In this document: in pieces, positions 6,983-14,194 of the stretch
Position numbering within the stretch: position 1 is the stretch's first letter
Layout of the letters: each line of letters starts with the position of its first letter
Assembly (NCBI GenBank): GCA_910574255.1
Contig: CAJTAK010000007.1
Location: forward strand, 1 to 64,000
Direction of reading: 5' to 3'
From: Clostridia bacterium
GTDB taxonomy: Bacteria; Bacillota; Clostridia; Lachnospirales; Lachnospiraceae
Length of the DNA: 64,000 nt
Notes under the pieces: model-generated
What the model was told of the DNA's origin: nothing
The model's database searches: none
Seen by the model: only the letters and a program-made list of their open reading frames with translations
Made by a program: the position numbers and the translations under genes

Positions 6983-7891
6983 TTACGATCCTTTCTCATA
7001 CTCTCCCGCCAACAATGCCACTACCAGAAATCGATTCTTTGGCGCATCTCCTATGCAGGTAGACAAGGTCAGAAGGCGGCTCCCAAATGGCACCTCCATG
7101 TTTTCCCTTATAAGTCCGGGAGAATTTCGCAAATCCTCAATAAAGCTCATGAAGGCTTCCTCTTCCTCAAAATCGTAAAACCCCGGAAGGTATGCGTCGG
7201 AAAACTGTACTGCAGCAAATATCTGATACAGCAGCGTCCGATCCGGCAGATGAATATATACATAGGGCTGCTCCTCAAAAAATGCGGAATTTTCATAATC
7301 ATGAAGACTTCCGAACATGGTGTCATTTTTCATATTATGGCCGTAAAGGATTGTCTGATGAGCGGAAAAGTCCTTTGGATGTATGGGCTCTGAATAAATG
7401 CTTCCCGGCAGGCCGGACACATGATCTATGGTATGGTTCAGATAATACTCATCCTGAACAGGATGCTGCAGGACCGGGTAATCCACTTTTGTTCCCGGAA
7501 TGAAAATCCAGGCATAGACATCGCGGTTCTGTTCCTTTAATGCCGTAAAATCCACTGTGTTTTCTATGCGAAGGGAGGGGGCTACCTCTCTGGATATTTC
7601 CTTCAATGCCCTTTCTTCCTCCTCGGCCCGTGCAGCTGCTTTAGCCTTTGCCTTCTGTACTTTTGCTGTCATTGCCGCCTGGAATCCTGCTCCTTCCTGG
7701 AGACTTCTGCCCTTTTCCCCTAAAAGTGCCTCAAACAAAGCTTCCGTCCGGCCGCTTTTCACCCAGAAGCAGGCCGCAAAAATCAGAGAGACTGTAAGCA
7801 TAGTCCCCAAAAGTATGAAAATCCTGTTTCTGACTTGTTTTCTTTTCTGTCTGATTCGTTCGTTCATGGCAATCTCACAGTTGCTATCCAT
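6983..7891 (-). CDS. Class B-like sortase
   Basis: 302 residues. An N-terminal cytoplasmic patch rich in Lys/Arg is followed by one membrane segment (about 24-43). Then comes an Ala/Lys/Glu-rich linker (70-100) that looks coiled-coil, and a sortase domain. The catalytic residues are His185 (YGHNMKNDTMFGSL), Cys279 (TLSTC) and Arg287. The TLSTC site and spacing match class B sortases, which join sorted proteins to peptidoglycan. A second Met at residue 9 (7867) could be the true start. No sorting-signal substrate gene is adjacent. It lies upstream of gntR on the same strand with no terminator recognised between. Confidence 0.9.
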   Translation of the reverse strand: MDSNCEIAMNERIRQKRKQVRNRIFILLGTMLTVSLIFAACFWVKSGRTEALFEALLGEKGRSLQEGAGFQAAMTAKVQKAKAKAAARAEEEERALKEISREVAPSLRIENTVDFTALKEQNRDVYAWIFIPGTKVDYPVLQHPVQDEYYLNHTIDHVSGLPGSIYSEPIHPKDFSAHQTILYGHNMKNDTMFGSLHDYENSAFFEEQPYVYIHLPDRTLLYQIFAAVQFSDAYLPGFYDFEEEEAFMSFIEDLRNSPGLIRENMEVPFGSRLLTLSTCIGDAPKNRFLVVALLAGEYEKGS

Positions 7892-7915
7892 TCAGCAATC
7901 ATAGGTTTCTTCTAT

Positions 7916-7944
7916 ATTATATGGTCAATCAAAAAAGTTTTCAA
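7916..7944 (-). promoter_or_regulatory. Sortase promoter
   Basis: TTGAAA (7939-7944), 17 bases, TATAAT (7916-7921) on the minus strand, 25-30 bases ahead of the sortase start. Confidence 0.7.
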
Positions 7945-8090
7945 CAGTAAACCCCTGCGGCAACCAAAAATTGCGCAATAGTTGGTGGATGTAACAAAGT
8001 ATTTGGGGTAAAATGAAGTCTAGAAATCCATCCGGGAAACCGAATACCCTTTGGAAAGTGCAAAACTGAAATAGGAAGGAGTAGAAATTT

Positions 8091-8444
8091 ATGTACATTA
8101 TGACAACTTTTATGATTCTAGCTTTGATATTTTGGCTTGCTGTTACTGCAGCGTTAATTTACCTGTTTATACTGCTTGTCAAGGCACTCAAAAAGTACAT
8201 CGCTTCAAAAGAAGTAAGAGCGGAAAAAAGTATCGTCCGTAAATCTCTTGGTGAATTTCTGAAAGAAAACCGGCTCCGCTGCAGGATGACCCAGGAATTT
8301 GTGGCAGAATCCTTGGGCGTCAGCAGACAGGCTGTTTCCAAGTGGGAAGGCGGAATCTCGGACCCAAGCACCTCAAACCTTCTGGCCCTGGCCAAACTTT
8401 ATGGAGTGCCAGCGGAAGAATTGCTGCGGAATATAGGAATATAA
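8091..8444 (+). CDS. Membrane-anchored Cro/CI-type HTH protein
   Basis: 117 residues. One strongly hydrophobic segment (about residues 5-31) is followed by a basic linker and an XRE-type helix-turn-helix (about 54-110, with TQEFVAESLGVSRQAVSKWE as the core). The order is reversed from the more common small XRE membrane proteins, where HTH comes first and membrane helices follow. GGAAGGAG lies nine bases before the ATG. It is divergent from the sortase gene. The target is unknown. The HTH could be held at the membrane to sense envelope state, by analogy only. Confidence 0.8.
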   Translation: MYIMTTFMILALIFWLAVTAALIYLFILLVKALKKYIASKEVRAEKSIVRKSLGEFLKENRLRCRMTQEFVAESLGVSRQAVSKWEGGISDPSTSNLLALAKLYGVPAEELLRNIGI

Positions 8445-8640
8445 GTCTATTCCTTTACCCATTACGCTCTGACACGATCCTCCGGAAATGTTTTTTAAAA
8501 CAGCAGAGAAAGTACTTTTACTCTATCATATGTATTTTCTTGGCTGTCCGTTATCATCTTGGAGAAAAGATCCGCATGAAACATTAAAGCTTATACCCAC
8601 CGGGTAATAGACGAACTGCACCAAGAAATACAGAAAATTA
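8445..8640. other. Intergenic region without recognisable gene
   Basis: No credible coding sequence follows the HTH gene. A reading frame crossing its end (to 8587) has no ribosome site and overlaps the HTH gene in another frame. Between 8686 and 8716 three near-repeats of TGTTAGTTA are present. I see no other structure apart from the terminator at 8641-8684. Confidence 0.5.
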
Positions 8641-8684
8641 CAGAATAAAAATAAGGGGCATGCTATACAAGCGTGTCCCTTATT
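8641..8684 (-). terminator. Terminator of the GGGtGRT/NifU-like unit
   Basis: A 14-base-pair stem (8650-8663 with 8671-8684, two G-U pairs, loop of seven) followed on the minus strand by TTTTTATT. It can also work in the plus direction for the HTH gene, although no T-run follows on that side. Confidence 0.8.
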
Positions 8685-8782
8685 TGTTAGTTACCTGTTA
8701 GTTATGTGTTAGTTACCATGTCTTTTTGATACTTTTTCACTCTTCCGCACAAGTCTAACCAGGCTGCATAAATACGCTATTC

Positions 8783-9793
8783 TTAGAACTTCCCGGCCTT
8801 CGCCGCTTCCTCGATGGAAACAGCCACAGCCACAGTCATACCAACCATGGGGTTATTGCCTGCGCCAATAAGACCCATCATCTCTACGTGAGCCGGTACG
8901 GAAGAGGAACCTGCAAACTGAGCGTCAGAGTGCATACGTCCCAGCGTATCGGTCATACCATAGGAAGCCGGTCCTGCTGCCATGTTGTCCGGATGAAGAG
9001 TACGTCCCGTACCACCGCCGGATGCAACGGAGAAGTATTTCTTTCCTGCTTCCAGTCTCTCCTTTTTGTAGGTACCTGCTACCGGATGCTGGAAACGTGT
9101 AGGATTGGTGGAGTTGCCGGTGATGGATACGTCTACGTTCTCCTTCCACATGATAGCAACGCCTTCGGGAACGCTGTTAGCGCCATAGCAATTAACCTTT
9201 GCACGAAGTCCCTCTGAGTAAGCTTTTCTGAACACTTCCTTTACCTCATTGGTGTAAGGATCGTACTCGGTCTCTACATATGTAAATCCATTGATTCTTG
9301 CGATAATCTGAGCAGCGTCCTTTCCAAGACCGTTCAGGATAACACGCAACGGTTTCTGACGAACCTTGTTGGCCTTCTCAGCGATACCGATAGCGCCCTC
9401 TGCGGCCGCAAAGGATTCATGACCTGCCAGGAATGCGAAGCACTCGGTCTCCTCCTCCAGAAGCATCTTGCCAAGGTTTCCATGTCCCAAGCCTACCTTA
9501 CGGGTATCTGCTACGGAGCCGGGGATACAGAAGGACTGAAGTCCCTCACCGATTGCTGCTGCTGCGTCTGCGGCCTTGCGGCAGCCCTTTTTGATTGCGA
9601 TCGCAGCGCCTACGGTGTAGGCCCAGCATGCGTTCTCAAAACAGATAGGCTGAATGCCCTTAATCTGATTGTATACGTCAAGGCCCGCATCCTTTGTAAT
9701 CTTCTCTGCCTCTTCCAGGGAAGCGATGCCGTAGCTGCCTAATACCTCATTGATTTTATCAATTCGTCTTTCATATGATTCAAATAATGCCAT
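8783..9793 (-). CDS. GGGtGRT family protein
   Basis: 336 residues belonging to the GGGtGRT family, named after the motif seen here as SGGGTGRTLHPDNM (259-270). The function is unknown. The protein is soluble, with no signal peptide, and has Gly/Ala-rich segments and several cysteines (51, 56, 71, 89, 118, 202). Other conserved-looking stretches are GSVADTRKVGLGHGNLG (92-108) and AGHESFAAAEGAIGIAEKA (123-141). It starts 18 bases after the NifU-like gene ends, with AGGAGG upstream, so the two are co-transcribed and probably work together on an iron-sulfur related task (inference). Confidence 0.88.
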   Translation of the reverse strand: MALFESYERRIDKINEVLGSYGIASLEEAEKITKDAGLDVYNQIKGIQPICFENACWAYTVGAAIAIKKGCRKAADAAAAIGEGLQSFCIPGSVADTRKVGLGHGNLGKMLLEEETECFAFLAGHESFAAAEGAIGIAEKANKVRQKPLRVILNGLGKDAAQIIARINGFTYVETEYDPYTNEVKEVFRKAYSEGLRAKVNCYGANSVPEGVAIMWKENVDVSITGNSTNPTRFQHPVAGTYKKERLEAGKKYFSVASGGGTGRTLHPDNMAAGPASYGMTDTLGRMHSDAQFAGSSSVPAHVEMMGLIGAGNNPMVGMTVAVAVSIEEAAKAGKF

Positions 9794-9811
9794 CTTTGTC
9801 TACCTCCTCGC

Positions 9812-10504
9812 TTATTCCTGTCTCGGGTCGATGATCTTCACTGCGTCATCTACGCGTCCATACTGTCCCTGTGCCTTCTCCCAGGCTGTGTTGGCATCGT
9901 CGCCCTTCTTGATGAAATCGGTCATCTTGCCAAGATTTACAAACTTGTAGCCAATGATCTGATCCTCTGCGTCCAGAGCGATTCCGGTTACATAGCCCTC
10001 TGCCATCTCCAGGTAACGAGGTCCCTTTTTCAGAGTTCCATACATGGTTCCCACCTGGCTTCTAAGACCCTTTCCAAGGTCCTCAAGACCAGCTCCGATA
10101 GGAAGTCCGTCCTCAGAAAATGCGGACTGTGTTCTTCCGTATACGATCTGCAGGAACAGCTCTCTCATAGCTGTATTGATTGCATCACAGACAAGGTCAG
10201 TGTTCAGTGCCTCAAGGAGAGTTCTTCCAGGAAGAATCTCAGATGCCATGGCTGCGGAATGGGTCATTCCGGAACATCCCAGAGTCTCTACCAGCGCTTC
10301 CTGAATGATGCCCTCTTTTACGTTCAGGGTCAGCTTGCAGGCTCCCTGCTGAGGTGCACACCAGCCTACACCATGTGTCAAGCCGGAAATATCTTTGATC
10401 TCTTTTGCCTGTACCCACTTTGCTTCTTCCGGAATCGGAGCAGCGCCATGATTTACGCCCTGTGCTACCGGACACATCTTCTCAACTTCGTGTGAATAAA
10501 TCAT
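9812..10504 (-). CDS. NifU/IscU-like iron-sulfur scaffold protein
   Basis: 230 residues with an IscU/NifU N-terminal-type fold. The cysteines sit in the expected contexts: VGWCAPQQGACKLTL (Cys49, Cys56), ETLGCSGMTHSAAMA (Cys77) and DLVCDAI (Cys106), with a further Cys11. The last ~100 residues are an extension not found in short IscU proteins. It is first gene of a two-gene unit with the GGGtGRT gene. No cysteine desulfurase is nearby, so it is probably not the housekeeping scaffold. AAAGGAG lies seven bases before the ATG. Confidence 0.85.
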   Translation of the reverse strand: MIYSHEVEKMCPVAQGVNHGAAPIPEEAKWVQAKEIKDISGLTHGVGWCAPQQGACKLTLNVKEGIIQEALVETLGCSGMTHSAAMASEILPGRTLLEALNTDLVCDAINTAMRELFLQIVYGRTQSAFSEDGLPIGAGLEDLGKGLRSQVGTMYGTLKKGPRYLEMAEGYVTGIALDAEDQIIGYKFVNLGKMTDFIKKGDDANTAWEKAQGQYGRVDDAVKIIDPRQE

Positions 10505-10529
10505 TTTAAAACTCCTTTCAAGTTAAGTT

Positions 10530-10582
10530 AAAATCTTAAGCGACCGCCGTAGGGTTTCTAGGGCTTGTCGCATTTGATTATA
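10530..10582 (-). promoter_or_regulatory. Promoter and 5' leader of the NifU-like/GGGtGRT unit
   Basis: A good -10 TATAAT lies at 10577-10582 on the minus strand, but no strong -35 is visible at 16-18 bases. The leader then contains a GCGAC...GTCGC inverted pair (about 10540-10571) enclosing AAGCCCTAGAAACCCTACGG, which could form a small hairpin. It matches no riboswitch class that I recognise. Confidence 0.45.
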
Positions 10583-10647
10583 TTTTCTCATAATTTCTGG
10601 AAATAGTCTAGTGGTTTTTTGAATTTTTCGGTAATGGAATAACGGAC

Positions 10648-10733
10648 GCCGCCGTGAAGAATTTTTCCTTCCTGCCCTGCTCCGCCCAGAGGGCTAACAC
10701 GCCTGGCAGGAAGGAAAAATTCTTCACGACGGC
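10648..10733. repeat. Long perfect hairpin in intergenic region
   Basis: Arms 10648-10676 and 10705-10733 are 29 bases each and pair at all but one position, including a perfect 23-bp core from GTGAAGAATTTTTCC to its complement. The 28-base loop holds a nested GCCC-AGA-GGGC hairpin. It lies between the NifU-like promoter and the 3' end of the FAD gene. No T-run follows on either strand, so it is not a standard terminator. It may be a mobile-repeat relic or an mRNA 3' end protector. Confidence 0.75.
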
Positions 10734-10826
10734 TGTTCGTGGGGGTGTATGGGTGGCTGCTGCCAGGATGTATAGCCTGTGGAGTTATTGCCAGCGGTTG
10801 TTCGTGGGAGTGTATGGGATGGCTGC
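10734..10826 (+). repeat. Pair of 27-28 base direct repeats
   Basis: TGTTCGTGGGGGTGTATGGG followed by TGGCTGC (10734-10760) recurs as TGTTCGTGGGAGTGTATGGG plus ATGGCTGC (10799-10826), 65 bases apart. They abut the long hairpin at 10648-10733, so hairpin and repeats may be one composite element. Confidence 0.65.
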
Positions 10827-10843
10827 AGGGAAATTTGGGGATG

Positions 10844-12244
10844 TTATATGAGCCTTCGGCCCATGAGGACGCCCATCATGGAAGCCATCATCAGGCCCCT
10901 TGTCCAGCCGCTGGAATCGCCCAGGCAATAGAGGCCCTTTACATTCGTTGTAAAGTCCGGCGTCATCTGGATTCGGTTGCTGTAGAACTTAAGCTCCGGC
11001 GAATAAAGGAGCGTCTCATTGGCTGCAAAGCCGGGAACTACGTGATCTACGGACTGGATAAAGTTTATGATGTTTATCATGGCACGGTAAGGCATCGCTG
11101 CCGTTATGTCGCCTGCTACCGCATCCGGCAGGGAGGGACGCACGTTAGACTGAGCCAGCTCTTTTTGCCAGGTTCTCTTTCCGCCCAGAATGTCCCCGTA
11201 GCGCTGTACCAGAATCTTGCCGTCGCCCAGCATGTTTGTAAGCTCTCCCACTTTCTTTGCATAGGCAATGGGCTGATTGAAAGGATGGGTAAAATTGTGG
11301 GAGCAGAGGATGGCAAGGTTGGTGTTGCTGGATTTCAAATCCTTGTAGGAATGGCCGTTTACTACTGCCAGATCGTTGTCGTAGTTTTCCTGGCTCACAA
11401 AGCCTCCCGGGTTTTGGCAGAAGGTGCGGACCTTGTTTTTAAAGGGCAGGGGGTAGCCGATGAGCTTGGATTCGTAGAGTATGTTATTGACATCCTCCAT
11501 GATTTCATTGCGCACCTCTACACGGACGCCGATGTCTACGGTGCCCGGCTCATGGGCAATTTTGTGCTGCTCACAGAGCTTTTCCAGCCAGTCCGCACCC
11601 TTGCGGCCGGTGGCAACTACTACATGCTCTGCGTGAATGGTTTCTTCCTCTGCACGGGTTCCCGCCTTTTCGATAACGACGCCCCTGCAGGTGTCCTGCT
11701 CTACGATCAGGTCTCTGCACTGATAGCCAAATATGATTTCTACGCCGTGGTTTATTAAATACTGTTCAATTTCGTAGTAGATTTCCTGGGCCTTTTCGGT
11801 TCCCAGATGACGGATGGGACAGTCTACCAGCTTTAAGCCTGCCTGGATAGCCCGCTTGCGCACATCCTTGACGCCCTGTTCGTCGCTGACGCCCTCTACT
11901 TTTGTGTCTGCGCCGAATTCCAGATAGATTTTATCTGTGTAGTTTATCATTTCCTGGGCAAAATCCTCTCCGATGAGCCTCGGCAGATCGCCGCCTACCT
12001 CATAGCTTAGGGAGAGCTTTCCGTCGGAAAATGCACCGGCTCCGGAAAATCCGGTGGTGATGTTGCAGTAAGGCTTGCAGTTTACGCACTCCTTTGTCTT
12101 GGATTTGGGGCAGGTCCGCTTTTCCACCGGTTTGCCCTTCTCCACAAGAATTATTTTCTTTTTGCTTCCCTGCTTCAGCATCTCAAGTGCCGTGAAAATT
12201 CCGGCCGGCCCTGCTCCAATGATACAAATGTCTGTGTTCCTCAT
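10844..12244 (-). CDS. FAD-dependent dehydrogenase, COG2509 type, with four-Cys cluster
   Basis: 466 residues. The Rossmann FAD motif IIGAGPAGIFTALEM is at residues 8-22. A GFSGAGAFSDGKLSLS block (65-80) and a C-terminal FAD-binding GLYCLGDSSGWTRGLMMASM follow, as in uncharacterised COG2509 dehydrogenases. Cys45, Cys53, Cys56 and Cys60 (C-x7-C-x2-C-x3-C) precede the SGAGAFSDGK block and could bind an Fe-S cluster. The paralogue at 56250-57872 lacks them. GGAGG six bases before the ATG at 12244 fixes the start, although the frame is open to 12316. The upstream leader carries a purine-type aptamer and a terminator. Substrate unknown. Confidence 0.88.
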   Translation of the reverse strand: MRNTDICIIGAGPAGIFTALEMLKQGSKKKIILVEKGKPVEKRTCPKSKTKECVNCKPYCNITTGFSGAGAFSDGKLSLSYEVGGDLPRLIGEDFAQEMINYTDKIYLEFGADTKVEGVSDEQGVKDVRKRAIQAGLKLVDCPIRHLGTEKAQEIYYEIEQYLINHGVEIIFGYQCRDLIVEQDTCRGVVIEKAGTRAEEETIHAEHVVVATGRKGADWLEKLCEQHKIAHEPGTVDIGVRVEVRNEIMEDVNNILYESKLIGYPLPFKNKVRTFCQNPGGFVSQENYDNDLAVVNGHSYKDLKSSNTNLAILCSHNFTHPFNQPIAYAKKVGELTNMLGDGKILVQRYGDILGGKRTWQKELAQSNVRPSLPDAVAGDITAAMPYRAMINIINFIQSVDHVVPGFAANETLLYSPELKFYSNRIQMTPDFTTNVKGLYCLGDSSGWTRGLMMASMMGVLMGRRLI

Positions 12245-12255
12245 AATCTTCCTCC

Positions 12256-12267
12256 ATTCCAGTTCTG
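12256..12267 (-). repeat. 12-base start-proximal motif, copy 3 (before FAD gene)
   Basis: CAGAACTGGAAT on the minus strand, 11 of 12 bases identical to the motif, followed by GGAGG and the FAD gene start. A more degenerate version (CGGAATTGGAGT) lies at 12371-12382. Confidence 0.6.
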
Positions 12268-12474
12268 CAAGCTTCCGTTCAGCATGCAATAAACACAGAT
12301 GTATTTCCGCCCCCAAAAGCCTATGTCCGTAAATCTATCCAGGTACTGAGCGGATGATTTCTGTTTTTACTCCAATTCCGAAATATTTATAGCTTTTTCT
12401 TCTTTTCTTACTCTTCCCCCGTTTTTCCGGCCCATACCTTTGCATTACACTTCACAAAACCTATAATTTCCTGT

Positions 12475-12539
12475 AAAAAAATACCGCAATGATGATACAG
12501 CCTCTCCTTGGGGGAGACCTATAGTCAACTATTACGGTA
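12475..12539 (-). terminator. Riboswitch-controlled terminator
   Basis: The nine bases ATTGCGGTA (12482-12490, minus strand) stand directly before seven T residues (12475-12481). They can pair with TACCGTAAT (12531-12539) inside the P3 helix of the upstream aptamer, with one G-U. A small hairpin TCTCC/GGAGA (about 12503-12517) lies in between. Pairing would need the aptamer to open, so ligand binding would be expected to prevent termination and switch the FAD gene on. This logic is inferred. Confidence 0.6.
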
Positions 12540-12581
12540 GTTGGTAGAAACATTCAACCTATTATGAATTTATATAAGTCC
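12515..12581 (-). promoter_or_regulatory. Purine-riboswitch-like aptamer (guanine type, compact)
   Basis: The minus strand shows the purine aptamer parts in order: P1 (GGACTTATA with TATAGGTCT, nine pairs), J1/2 TAA-type junction, P2 ATTCA/TGAAT, L2 with GG, J2/3 GTTTCTACC (exact consensus), P3 AACTA/TAGTT, L3 CCGTAA (CC able to pair with GG of L2) and J3/1 GACTAT. The base equivalent to C74 of the xpt aptamer is C, which predicts guanine-type rather than adenine recognition. P2/L2 is three bases and P3/L3 one base shorter than in the xpt aptamer. Its position ahead of a flavoprotein is unusual. Confidence 0.8.
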
Positions 12582-12592
12582 AAGTCACTATC

Positions 12593-12621
12593 AGTGTACA
12601 AAAAATTCCTGTTTTTGTCAA
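12593..12621 (-). promoter_or_regulatory. Promoter of riboswitch-FAD unit
   Basis: Perfect TTGACA (12616-12621), 17 bases, TACACT (12593-12598) on the minus strand. Transcription would begin near 12586, a few bases before P1 of the aptamer, so the aptamer heads this transcript. Confidence 0.8.
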
Positions 12622-12670
12622 GGTAGTGAAAATCTTCCCTTCACTCTTTCAAGAACTGATAGAACTGCTT

Positions 12671-12702
12671 GTTAAAATCCGGAGCCGCCGCATCTTGGCT
12701 CC
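12671..12702 (-). terminator. Terminator after traX
   Basis: GGAGCC/GGCTCC stem (12697-12702 with 12681-12686), ten-base loop, then GGATTTT on the minus strand. The T-run is short, so it is moderately convincing. It separates traX from the riboswitch promoter. Confidence 0.5.
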
Positions 12703-12713
12703 CCCGTCCGTCC

Positions 12714-13451
12714 TCACACAAAATTCACCAGCAAAAACCGCCCAACCGCCCAAAGCATCAGCAAATGCCCCGGATAAAACCCATAGAAAAAGTACTTCGG
12801 CTGCCTTCCCCTCTCCCCATTGTAAAGGGCAATCAGCAAAAAGGAAAAAGCCGTCGGCCACTCCAAAGAATTAAACGCCACAAGAACAAACACACAGACA
12901 ACGGCCCGAAGCCATGGCCGTTCCCGCAATAGATACATAAGCACAATCACCAGAACCCCCACGGCCCCATAATCCGTCAGCAAAAGCTGCGCCGCAAAAG
13001 CCGGCAGCAAAAGCCCCAGGGGAAGCCGCCAAACCTGCTGTCTCCATCCCTTCAAAATCCACACGGCAAAAAGCCCCATAGCAAGGGTCAGAAATACATT
13101 CTGTCCCCCCGTAAAAAAGAGCATATTGTGAAAAGCCAGATCAAAAGGCACCTCGGACAAAAGGGCAAACAATGTCAGACGAAGCATATATTTTCCCATA
13201 TCCCGGGTATGGACGGCCCCTTCCACCAGCAAAAAGCAAAAGATAGGAAAGGAAACTCTTCCAATGAGACGCAGATAGATGTCAAAATCATACCATGCCA
13301 TAATCTGCTCTCCGGTAAGCCGCCCGGCCAGAGGAGACGTGCCATGAGCATTCATTACAAACACCTCAATAAGGCATGCTCCCACATGATCAATCAGCAT
13401 GGTAAGAATGGCAATCCATTTGAGTGCACTTCCGGTTAACGGCTTTTTCAT
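12714..13451 (-). CDS. TraX family membrane protein
   Basis: About 245 residues with eight or so hydrophobic segments. The start LKWIAILTMLIDHVG, the RVSFPIFCFLLVEG segment and MLRLTLFALLSEVPFDLAF match TraX family proteins. These are integral membrane acyltransferase-like proteins, first known from F-pilin acetylation and common in Firmicutes without pili. A GTG at 13463 is open, but AGGTGA is placed properly only for the ATG at 13451. It follows the beta-helix gene by eight bases and so shares its mRNA. The natural substrate here is unknown. Confidence 0.85.
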   Translation of the reverse strand: MKKPLTGSALKWIAILTMLIDHVGACLIEVFVMNAHGTSPLAGRLTGEQIMAWYDFDIYLRLIGRVSFPIFCFLLVEGAVHTRDMGKYMLRLTLFALLSEVPFDLAFHNMLFFTGGQNVFLTLAMGLFAVWILKGWRQQVWRLPLGLLLPAFAAQLLLTDYGAVGVLVIVLMYLLRERPWLRAVVCVFVLVAFNSLEWPTAFSFLLIALYNGERGRQPKYFFYGFYPGHLLMLWAVGRFLLVNFV

Positions 13452-13459
13452 GGGTATAC

Positions 13460-14125
13460 TCACCTCTTCTCTGCTACCTCTCCCTGCTTTTTATAGATAG
13501 AATTAGCCGGAACAACGCCCCGCACGGAGGACAGGGGATAAATATTGCTGTTTCTTCCAATCACAGTTCCCGGATTCATGACTGTTCCGCAGCCAACCTC
13601 CACCTCATCGCCGATCATGGCTCCGAATTTCTTGATTCCCGTCTCAATATCTCCTTCCGGTGTATGAACCTTTACCAGAAGCTTATCGGACTTTACATTA
13701 GAGGTAATGGAGCCGGCTCCCATATGAGCCTTATATCCTAAAATAGAATCGCCCACATAATTGTAGTGAGGCACCTGCACCTTGTTAAAGAGAATCACAT
13801 TTTTAAGCTCCGTTGAGTTCCCTACTACAGCCCCCTCTCCTACCAGAGCATTGCCACGGATAAAGGCGCAGTGACGTACCTCCGCATTCTTTCCGATAAT
13901 GGCAGGCCCGGTAATCGATGCTGTGGGTGCCACCTTTGCGGAACGGGCAATCCAGATATTTTCTCCTTGTTTCTCATACTCTTCCTCGCTTAAGGTTGCT
14001 CCAAGCTCCAGAATAAAGGCACTAATCTTCGGCAATGCCTCCCATGGATAAGTCACCTCTGACAGCAGCGGTGCAGCCAATGTCTCGGTCAATGTGTACA
14101 TGCTTTTTACTTCCAATTCTTTCAT
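13460..14125 (-). CDS. Left-handed beta-helix (hexapeptide) nucleotidyl/acyltransferase-like protein
   Basis: 221 residues built largely of hexapeptide repeats from about residue 60 to 210 (for example APTASITGPAIIGKNAEV and VVGNSTELKNVILF), giving a left-handed beta-helix as in the C-terminal half of GlmU. The N-terminal pyrophosphorylase domain of GlmU is absent. A short helical N-terminus replaces it. Similar proteins are often annotated as UDP-GlcNAc pyrophosphorylase-related. The real activity is uncertain. It sits between topB and traX with AAGGAG before its ATG. Confidence 0.82.
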   Translation of the reverse strand: MKELEVKSMYTLTETLAAPLLSEVTYPWEALPKISAFILELGATLSEEEYEKQGENIWIARSAKVAPTASITGPAIIGKNAEVRHCAFIRGNALVGEGAVVGNSTELKNVILFNKVQVPHYNYVGDSILGYKAHMGAGSITSNVKSDKLLVKVHTPEGDIETGIKKFGAMIGDEVEVGCGTVMNPGTVIGRNSNIYPLSSVRGVVPANSIYKKQGEVAEKR

Positions 14126-14194
14126 AATCTTTCTACTCCTTCTTCTTTTCTATCTTCTCTCCTATAAAAATACATTTTTTTCACAAAAGCATTT

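Noticed and set aside
10530-10582. Known riboswitch in the NifU-like leader
   Set aside because: The GCGAC/GTCGC hairpin lacks the conserved parts of the riboswitch classes I can recall; left as an unexplained hairpin.
10734-10826. CRISPR-like repeats
   Set aside because: Only two copies, imperfect, with no leader, no regular spacers and no cas genes in the window.
10739-11758. 339-residue plus-strand reading frame
   Set aside because: It is antisense to the COG2509 flavoprotein, has no ribosome site and no domain pattern; the minus-strand gene has FAD motifs and a good start.
12515-12581. Adenine-specific riboswitch
   Set aside because: J3/1 reads GACTAT, with C at the specificity position; adenine aptamers have U there (GATTAT).
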